Shown here: piece by piece, positions 55,705 through 64,000 of the stretch
Numbering within the stretch: the first letter of the stretch is position 1
How the letters are laid out: every line of letters starts with the position of its first letter
Assembly (NCBI GenBank): GCA_950097015.1
Contig: CATNEN010000001.1
Span: 24,461,001-24,525,000, forward strand
Source: Macrostomum hystrix
Lineage: Eukaryota > Platyhelminthes > Macrostomidae
Reading direction: 5' to 3'
Length of the DNA: 64,000 bases
The notes under the pieces: generated by a model
The model's input: only the letters and a program-made list of their open reading frames with translations
Databases searched by the model: none
Told to the model about the DNA's origin: nothing
Position numbers and translations under genes: made by a program

Positions 55705-55983
55705 CATACATGTGCAACCTCCTAAATCTTAGCCGGCCATGCAACTTAGTTTTTGCTCTATTTATGACTTAGTTCGTTTCATTGATCTATTTACAACTTA
55801 GTTTGCTCTCATTTGCTCTCTTTTTCTCTCCCTTTTTTCCTCTTCTTCACGCCTTCCTTTTTGGTCCCTTGGCCCCCCTTTGATTTTTTTGTGCTTGGTT
55901 GATTGGTTTTTGCGACTTACTTTGCTTGGCCCTCATTTCACCTGGCTGGTTTGGCTGGGTTGGCCAAGTGTTGCGCATGTATG
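55705..55983 (+). mobile_element. MITE copy 1, with 8-bp target duplication
   Basis: 279 bp with terminal inverted repeats catacatgtgcaac / tgttgcgcatgtatg, flanked by a perfect 8-bp duplication atccaaat on both sides. Body is pyrimidine-rich. No coding capacity. Inverted relative to copy 2. Confidence 0.9.
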
Positions 55984-56196
55984 ATCCAAATCCTATTAAT
56001 TGATCCCAATGCAGCCAATTTAATTATTAGGTTTTTTAATTCTGACATAATCTAATAAATTATTATAATTAATTTATGGTCTCTTTTTATTACATTTATA
56101 TTTTTTGTAATACAATTATTGCCATGTCTATATATGGTATAATAATCATTTAAATAAAAAAAAATGATATATTATCAGAATTATTAATGATTTATT

Positions 56197-56477
56197 CATA
56201 CATGCGCAACACCCGGCCGACCCGGCCGAACCGGCCGGGTGAAACGAGGGCCAAGCAAGGTAAGTCGCAAAAACCAATCGACCAAGCGCCAAAAAATCAA
56301 AGGGGGGACCAAGGGACAAAAAAGGAAGGCGTGAAGAAAAGGAAAAAGGGGAGAGAAAAAGAGAGCAAATGAGAGCAAACTAAGTCATAAATAGAGCAAT
56401 GAAATGAACTAAGTCGCAAATGAGAGCAAAAACTAAGTCGCAAGGCCGGCTAAGATTTGGGAGGTTGCGCATGTATG
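56197..56477 (-). mobile_element. MITE copy 2, with 8-bp target duplication
   Basis: 281 bp, reverse-complement relative of copy 1 (about 80-85% similar by eye), with ends catacatgcgcaac / gttgcgcatgtatg and a perfect 8-bp duplication gatttatt on both sides. Separate target duplications show two independent insertions. Confidence 0.9.
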
Positions 56478-59400
56478 GATTTATTGATTTAATGATTCTG
56501 ATTTCAAAATTTAAATATTTAGCATATGTTTAAGTAAAAAAACTAAATAATACAAGTGCTTAGTTTTGGGCAAAGAAACTGTACAAGTTAAAACAATATT
56601 TTTATTGAATTAGGATGAACAAACATATTATAAGATAGTGTGATACATTTTATAGGAAAATATGTAATTGGCTTTGCCATAAATCTATTATAAGCCTTTC
56701 ACTCAATTTTAAAGAAAAGCTAGCAAAGATTATGAATCCATTTTACATTGAGTATTTATAGGGCGTAGCAACTATGCACATGATACCAGAAATCCAGAGC
56801 ATGGCAGGTGCAGCCTGTGTCTCTGTTTCTCTCTACATTATATATATATTTGTTTGAGATTAATGTCTTTTTTGCTCTTAAATATGAATTTTAATTAATA
56901 ACCTATTTCTGCTACTGGATTTTATTTATGCCTAATAAGTTAGCAATAGATCCAAATTCCCTCAATTAAACAATGATAGTAGACTTTTTAAATTACTTTC
57001 TCTTTGTTACCACAGTTAAGCTTAGAATTAGCATGGAACTATGGCCAATGCAGATAATTTCATATTTATAGCCATTGACACAGGACTGTGGCAAGGGGAT
57101 AAGCATTGTCATTTCATTTTAGGCCTGGGCATTATGCATAGATGCACATTGCACATGCCCATAAAAAGGAATTAATTTTCACAAAAAATATTTCTGCTCT
57201 AGGATGTTATAAAGAATTGTTAAAATGGTCTCAGTTATCATAACCTAAAAGCTATGAATCTAAAAGCATAATAGGCCTAACCTATACCATACTTTACAAA
57301 GTCTTAAGTCAATAAGTTTTCAAGAAGAGCAACTTTCAAAATTCCAATACAAATTAAAATATGACTATTCAGAGTATATAAGCTAATATTTTGGTAAGCA
57401 TTATATTGAAAGTAAACTGAAAACTTTCTACACTGAACAAAACTGAAGAAACCTAAAGTAAAGTAGGCCCCTGCCCCCTAGCAAGGCATAGCGATATATA
57501 TATATAAGGTAGGCCCTATATATATGCTTATATATTTATAAGCATATGTACCCCTGTGCTTCAGCTAAATTGATCTGACTAGAATACAGTTTAAATAGTT
57601 TGACACAAGTATACAAACCACTTTGTGATATTGATGACCACTACGACTACTGTAGTGTACGATATGTCACCAGTCTCGGATCTTATCAAACTAGTGCGTA
57701 CCAATGACATGAGTAGCACGGTAGGGGAGTGGCGTTAGACGTTAGTGCGTACTTTGAGTGCATGTCGTCTCATCCCACGCACTGTGAGCGTTGAATTAAA
57801 AAACTTTCCCATGTTTTGGAATGAAAATTTTTTATGTAATAGTCCAAACCGTAATCAAAACTTTCATTGCTGATATATAGAACTCTAGTTAAAATTGTTT
57901 TATTATTTTTCTGAATTAAATTTTGCGATTTTTGAAAAAGAGCGCTTATTTAAACCCGATGTAAACATCGTGTAGAAGTACAATGATATTGCATTAATGT
58001 TATTACTTAAAATTAAGATGTGACTGCTAAAGCCTGTCAAAAGTAAGGGTCAGGTACGAGTGATACTATCAGCAATTTTGCTAAATTTGAATTGAATCGA
58101 ATAGTATATGGGCGACGTCTAATGCCGTAATGGTCTAAAAAGTATAAGAAGCTCGCTTTCCAGAGTGCTTGATCCTATAGAAATATAAACCAATAGATAG
58201 ATCAAGATAGAATATAGAAACGAGCTTGCTTCGGTTAGTGAAGCGATCAGAAACATTCATAAAAAGGATAAACTGAACAAATGGGCTGTAATTTATTTGC
58301 GTACTATTGCATGCATAATGCTGCATATTTTATTTACTCAAAAAGAGCTAATAGTATCATCAGAGGAACTGTCCGATAATATGATCATGTCCAGATTCGG
58401 GTTTTCCTTGTGCAAAGCGATAATGGCTGATTGTTATGTGTACAAATTTAATTTTTCAATGCTTTACTTGGGGAGTTAATGCTATTGCCGAGCTAGCCCA
58501 GTTAGCCCCTCCGACTTCCGATTCTGGCGCAAACTGTCCTTATTTTTGTGTTTTACGACCCTAATATCAACTGGAATTTCGCTTCGCATCCTGAATTCTT
58601 GCATAATCTTCGAGCAAAAGCTGTAGCTGCACGATGGCACACGCTGGACCATTGTGCAGGTTTTGTCAAGCCTGATTAATATCTATAGGTTAATATGTGC
58701 CGGCAAGCCACTTGGAGATCTAGAAATTTTTTGCTTATCACAGTATAACAGCGCCATCAAGACTGGCTCAAGGGTGAAAGGCTGCCTCCTGCCCCTGGTG
58801 AATAGCCAATGCAAAATAAAATACCAGCAGAATTCATGAATATACTTTCGTTTCCTTCCATACTGCACGATTTTCTGCTCCGAAGCTGCAAAATGAGTTC
58901 TTCATGAGTCACGGATTTCCCATCGCAAAAACATAGGCAAAACGTCTATCTTCGGTATTAATATTCAAAGAAATTAAGCACAGAACGGTTTTAAGCAATT
59001 CAGAAATTTTGTACTCCGTATATTCTGTGAGTAATTATTTATATAAGAAGGTACGCGATACTACTTTCGTATAAAATACTAAGTAGAGAGGTTAACTGAG
59101 TTTTTTGTGTATTGGAAAGAAAGCATTATACAAGTATTTACATGACGCTTAAAATAGCGTGTCGTATTTGCATTGCACGTCTGAAATTCTTTCTTTCTTT
59201 AGAACTTAAGAACGAAATAAACTCAAGCCAAACAATACATCATATTTGCCAAGTAATTAAAAATCACAACAATACAGCAACAATAAAGCTTTTGTGAAGA
59301 AGCATGCAGAACTGTATCCACATAATTTATATAAAGTTTATGACAAAGATCGAATATATACACGAAATCGCATCGTGTGCCTAAAAATAACTTTTAGATC

Positions 59401-60027
59401 TTCATGGGGAATTCCAGCCAGTCAGAACAGAAAAAGTGAAATTGTGTGACAGCAAAAGAAATCACAAGGCACTACCAGAAGCAAGGCCTGCTCGTCAGTT
59501 CAGTTCCGAAGTCCGATCACGCCACCACGCGTGCCTGGGGTTCAAACTTCGCACCCTACGCTTCTCTCCCTCCTCTCCCCCTCTTCGGAAGTCCAGTGTA
59601 CATTGATTCGGAGTGGAGGGGGTGGGGCTCGCTGTTGGGCGGAGGGGGTTGGTTGTCAGCATGTGGCCTTGTTATATTTTACGCAGAGTTTATACCAAGC
59701 CTAAATGAAGTCAATATAATAATTTATGTGCCCACCCACCTTCTCTCCTCAGAGCCCTGTGCCGCCCTGCCCACCCCAACCTCCATAAGCTAAAAAACGC
59801 AGCCCATATATAATTTGAAACACTGAAGTATTCAATGCACTGCCCCGACTGGCGCCCATACCTTTCATTCTTATTTAGCTAGTTTTAATCTAGCCCTAGA
59901 AAATAATTCAGATTACTCATCTTCAGTAAATTGGCAGCTAATTGTTACATTTCACCTCAGGCTCATTGTATAGCTAATTCGCAGCATTTAATACACAAAG
60001 TACAAAATAGAATCTTCTCAATTCGTC
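56478..60027. other. Long AT-rich spacer upstream of ELOVL
   Basis: No exon, RNA gene or mobile element recognised. A short (ta)n stretch lies near 57495. Missing 5' exons of calpain-15 (minus strand) and the ELOVL promoter and leader (plus strand) would be expected here but are not visible to me. Confidence 0.4.
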
Positions 60028-60517
60028 ATGGAGGTGATGTACCGCAACTTCAAGGACTGGCACGATCGGACAATGTCCTACGGTGATCCCAGGGTGGACG
60101 GCTGGTTCATGATGGATTCCCCGGTGCCATCAACCCTGCTGTCGATTCTCTATGTCCTGCTGGTGCTGCTCGGCATGCGATGGATGAAGAATCGAACTCC
60201 GTTTGACCTGCGACCGCTCATGGTTGTGTACAACTTGTCTATGGTTGTGTTCTCCGTGTGGCTGGTGTACGAGTTTTGCGTGTCGGGCTGGTTGACCGGC
60301 TACAGTCTCAGCTGTCAGCCCGTTGACTTCAGCAGATCTCCCAAGGCCATCCGCATGGCCAAGACCTGCTGGTGGTTCTACTTCAGCAAGTTCATCGAGA
60401 TGTTGGACACGTTCTTCTTTGTTCTGCGTGGTCGGTTTGAACTCGTGACCTTCCTGCATGTATTTCACCACGCCGTGCTGCCGCCGGCCTGGTGGTGGGG
60501 CGTCAAGTTCGTGCCAG
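60028..60517 (+). CDS. ELOVL very-long-chain fatty acid elongase, first coding exon
   Basis: ER 3-ketoacyl-CoA synthase (condensing enzyme of fatty acid elongation). One exon of 163 codons plus one base, from ATG at 60028 to a GT donor (gtgccag/gtgagc). It holds a hydrophobic segment at residues 35-50, then NRTPFDLRPLMVVYN, YEFCVSGWLTGYS, YFSKFIEMLDTFFFVLR and the histidine box HVFHH at residues 144-148, followed by WWWGVKF. The LDT and KFIE patterns and the GWxxGYS segment look most like the ELOVL1/ELOVL7 group. The remaining exons are not found in the 3.4 kb to the window end, so the gene is cut by the window edge after a long array-filled intron. Confidence 0.9.
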
Positions 60518-60574
60518 GTGAGCCTTCGCAGGCTTCGCTGCACTTTTATTTGCTTGTAGTCATTATCCTAGCTG

Positions 60575-60985
60575 CCACTTCCCTTATCCAATCTGCCTCT
60601 TCCCCTATCCAATCTGCCACTTCCCCTATCTAAAATGCCACTTCTCCTATCTAATCTGCCACTTCCCCTATCCAATCTGCCTCTTCCCCTATCTAATCTG
60701 CCACTTCCCCTATCCAATCTTCCACTTCCCCTATCCAATCTGCCTCTTCCCCTATCCAATCTTCCACTTCCCCTATCCAATCTTCCACTTCCCCTATCCA
60801 ATCTTCCACTTCCCCTATCCAATCTTCCACTTCCCCTATCCAATCTGCCTCTTCCCCTATCCAATCTTCCACTTCCCCTATCCAATCTGCCTCTTCCCCT
60901 ATCCAATCTGCCTCTTCCCCTATCCAATCTGCCTCTTCCCCTATCTAATCTGCCTCTTCCCCTATCTAATCTTCCACTTCCCCTA
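60575..60985. repeat. 20-bp array in ELOVL intron 1
   Basis: About 20 copies of cttcccctatccaatctgcc / cttccactt variants. Confidence 0.95.
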
Positions 60986-61805
60986 TCATATCTCCCCCAT
61001 CTCTCCCGTCTTATCTCTTCCCAGTCTCATATCTCCCCCATCTCTCCCGTCTTATCTCTTCCCTGTCTCATATCTCCCCCATCTCTCCTGTCTTATCTCT
61101 TCCTTGTCTCATATCTCCCCCATCTCTCCCGTCTTATCTCTTCCCAGTCTCATATCTCCCCCATCTCTCCCGTCTTATCTCTTCCCTGTCTCATATCTCC
61201 CCCATCTCTCCTGTCTTATCTCTTCCTTGTCTCATATCTCCCCCATCTCTCCCGTCTTATCTCTTCCCTGTCTCATATCTCCCCCATCTCTCCCGTCTTA
61301 TATCTTCCCTGTCTCATATCTCCCCCATCTCTCCTGTCTTATCTCTTCCCTGTCTCATATCTCCCCCATCTCTCCCGTCTTATCTCTTCCCTGTCTCATA
61401 TCTCCCCCATCTCTCCCGTCTTATCTCTTCCCTGTCTCATATCTCCCCCATCTCTCCCGTCTTATATCTTCCCTGTCTCATATCTCCCCCATCTCTCCCG
61501 TCATATCTCTTCCCTGTCTCATATCTCCCCCATCTCTCCTGTCTCATATCTCCCCCATCCCTCCCGTCTTATCTCTTCCCTGTCTCATATCTCCCCCATC
61601 TCTCCCGTCTTATGCCTTCCCTGTCTCATATCTCCCCCATCTCTCCCGTCTTATCTCTTCCCTGTCTCATATCTCCCCCATCTCTCCCGTCTTATGTCTT
61701 CCCTGTCTCATATCTCCCCCATCTCTCCCGTCTTATATCTTCCATGTCTCATATCTCCCCCATCTCTCCCGTCTTATATCTTCCCTGTCTCATCCCTCCC
61801 CTGTC
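60986..61805. repeat. About 37-bp pyrimidine-rich array in ELOVL intron 1
   Basis: About 22 units with tctcatatctcccccatct followed by ctcccgtcttatctcttccc. Same motif family as the CLIC intron array. Confidence 0.95.
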
Positions 61806-62744
61806 CCATCTCACAGGTATAGATCAGGGTACACGGTTGGAGCGAGGTGAAACTCTCGGCGGGGAAAGATCGTGCTCCCTTAAATCAACTCGACTCCATT
61901 TCCCCTCCTAATTCAAGTCAGTAGTCCCCTTGTTTATCGAGGTACAGAAACTTCCAGTACAGGCCCTACCCCACAAAGCCGTACAGTGTGCACTAGTTCG
62001 GCCTGCTATCCAACCAGGTCGACTTCCACTTTAAATTCCTAATTTTCTCTGCGTCAGCGGCAGTGCAGGTGGGCCCATTTCTGAATAAGCGGGGCTCAAG
62101 GTCACTGGACAGACAGGCAGGTAAACTGGTCCTCATCTTTACCTAGAACACGCGAGTAATTAATTCTCTGACCGAGTTATAGTCACAAGTCAATCTGGAC
62201 TGGAATGCTTATCTTAACCGACTCGGCTTTTGTCTATACGTTGTGGCGTGACAGGCTTAGATAAACCTTCAGTTTATTATTACTCATTTTGCTAGTAACT
62301 ATACTGGACCAGCAAATAGGTCAATGCCAGTGGGTCCAAGACACGCTCAATCTACTCGTGTATTATTGAAGTGTCTCTTGTGCTACAGAATCTTGTATTG
62401 CCCAGGTATGAAAAGTGGGGCTATCTTTTCAGAGTATAGAAGGATTTATGTTTTATTTGATCAAGGCTTGTCGCTTATTTGCTTTGTGTTTTCGAAGGAA
62501 AGCAAACACCTATAGTTATTGGCTAAGAGAAGCTAAGTTGAGAACAGGGTGTACGCAATTACACTTATCAGAGAACTAGTCGAATATTGAGTATGGAAGA
62601 CAGAATGAAATTAGAGTTGAGCAACGGAAAAAAGCATCGAAATTTGAGGGGAAGGGGAGAGGATTGAGGGAGTGGGGAAAATAATTAAGGGGAGTGAGGG
62701 GAGTGGGAAGCGGATAGGAGTGAGGGCAGATCTCTGCACTCTCT
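61806..62744. other. Unique part of ELOVL intron 1
   Basis: No exon recognised. The expected elongase second exon (conserved Gly-Thr-Phe-His region) is not here. Confidence 0.4.
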
Positions 62745-63885
62745 CATCTCTCCCTGCTCTATTTTTCCTCTGCCCTATCTCTCCCCTGCCCCATATCTTT
62801 CTCCCCTTTCTCATCTCTCCCCTGTCTCATCTCTCTCTTGTCTCATCTCTCCCGTCTCATCTCTCCCCTGTCTCATCTCTCTCCTGCTCATCTCTCCCGT
62901 CTCATCTCTCTCCGGTCTCATCTCTCTCCTGTCTCATTTCTCCCCGTCTCATCTCTAATCTACTACATCTCTCCCCGTCTCATCTCTCTCCTGTCTCATT
63001 TCTCCCCGTCTCATCTCTAATCTACTACATCTCTCCCTGTCTCATCTCTCTCCTGTCTCATTTCTCCCCGTCTCATCTCTACCCTGTCTCATCTCTACCT
63101 TACCCCATCTCTCCCCTGTCCCGTCTCTCCCCTGTCCCATCTCTCTCCTATCTTATCTCTCCCCTGTCCCATCTCTCTCCTATCTTATCTCTCCCCTGTC
63201 GCATCTCCCCCCTGTCTCATCCCTCCCCTGTCCCATCTCTCTCCTATCTTATCTCTCCCCTGTCTCATCTCTCTTCTATCTTATCTCTCCCCTGTCGCAT
63301 CTCCCCCCTGTCTTATCCCTCCCCTGTCCCATCTCTCTCCTATCTTATCTCTCCCCTGTCTCATCTCTCTCCTATCTTATCTCTCCCCTGTCGTATCTCT
63401 CTCCTATCTTCTCTCCCCTGTCCCATCTCTCTCCTATCTTATCTCTCCCCTGTCGCATCTCCCCCTGTCTCATCCCTCCCCTGTCCCATCTCTCTCCTAT
63501 CTTATCTCTCCCCTGTCTCATCTCTCCCCTGTCTCATCCCTCCCCTGTCCCATCTCTCTCCTATCTTATCTCTCCCCTGTCTCATCTCTCCTCTGTCTCA
63601 TCCCTCCCCTGTCCAATCTCTCCCCTGTCTCATCTCTCCTCTGTCTCATCCCTCCCCTGTCCAATCTCGCTCCTGTCTCATCCCTCCCCTGTCCCATCTC
63701 TCTCCTATCTTATCTCTCCCCTGTCTCATCTCTCCCCTGTCTCATCCCTCCCCTGTCCCATCTCTCTCCTATCTTATCTCTCCCCTGTCTCATCCCTCCC
63801 CTGTCCAATCTCGCTCCTGTCTCATCTCTCCTCTGTCTCATACCTCCCCTGTCCAATCTCGCTCCTGTCTTGTCTCTCATTGTTT
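62745..63885. repeat. Pyrimidine-rich 20-bp-family array in ELOVL intron 1
   Basis: Dense repeats of ctcatctctcccctgtctca and ctatcttatctctcccctgt types. The frame of more than 400 codons on the plus strand is a repeat artefact. Confidence 0.95.
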
Positions 63886-64000
63886 TGTAGATAAATGGCC
63901 AACTATAACAATTGTCTTGTGGATTCTCTCAGATACAAGAGTAGCTTACCGACCACAGAAATATTTAACTTGAATTTCGAGCTGGTTACAAATTCATGGA

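Noticed and set aside
59446-59793. Open frame of 115 codons upstream of ELOVL
   Set aside because: No recognisable similarity, proline/leucine-rich random composition and no splice or neighbour support.
20290-63885. CRISPR arrays
   Set aside because: Repeats are contiguous tandem units without unique spacers, in a eukaryotic genome.

Overview
The window is nuclear DNA of an invertebrate animal. Spliced genes of metazoan families (hedgehog acyltransferase, calpain-15/SOL, CLIC, an ELOVL elongase, a divergent 7TM receptor) have GT-AG introns and GC-rich exons set in AT-rich spacers. tRNA-derived SINEs, MITE-like elements, a decayed mariner and a KDZ-type transposase fit this. A spiralian such as a free-living flatworm is my guess only; nothing in the sequence proves the phylum.

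Layout. 1-2.0 kb: a methyltransferase-exon fragment and a truncated mariner. 2.7-16.2 kb: a KDZ (Kyakuja-Dileera-Zisupton) transposase gene running right into a tandem array and a terminal-type sequence ending at 6222; the same sequence, inverted, starts at 13980 and is followed by an array and a small HMG-box-like gene read leftward. Between the two ends lie an 82-bp satellite, a methyltransferase pseudogene, a SINE and the last two exons of a CLIC gene. 16.2-19.9 kb: AT-rich, one 482-bp foldback element with a 9-bp target duplication. 19.9-25.7 kb (+): complete 8-exon HHAT. 27.2-32.0 kb (-): complete 7-exon GUF1 (mitochondrial LepA). 33.1-34.3 kb (-): HMG-CoA lyase, 2 exons. 35.5-37.6 kb (-): archaemetzincin (AMZ), 3 exons. 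40.6-46.1 kb (-): divergent rhodopsin-like receptor, 4 core exons. 48.9-55.5 kb (-): calpain-15, 7 exons, 5' end not found. 55.7-56.5 kb: two inverted copies of one MITE, each with a perfect 8-bp target duplication. 60.0 kb (+): first coding exon of an ELOVL elongase that continues beyond the window.

The most striking property is that most host introns are largely minisatellite arrays (units 16-60 bp). Most units are confined to one intron; a few are shared between loci. Many arrays carry splice-site-like motifs and stay open in several frames, which creates long spurious low-complexity ORFs. In the receptor gene the array can be seen to be a tandem amplification of an intron/exon boundary: six copies of the 3' splice site plus the first 12 codons of the transmembrane-5 exon.

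The host genes do not form an operon or pathway. GUF1 and HMG-CoA lyase are both mitochondrial; HHAT acts on Hedgehog in the secretory pathway; the rest are unrelated housekeeping or signalling genes. Exon boundaries were set by eye from family similarity, reading phase and GT/AG sites; no alignment or search was run.
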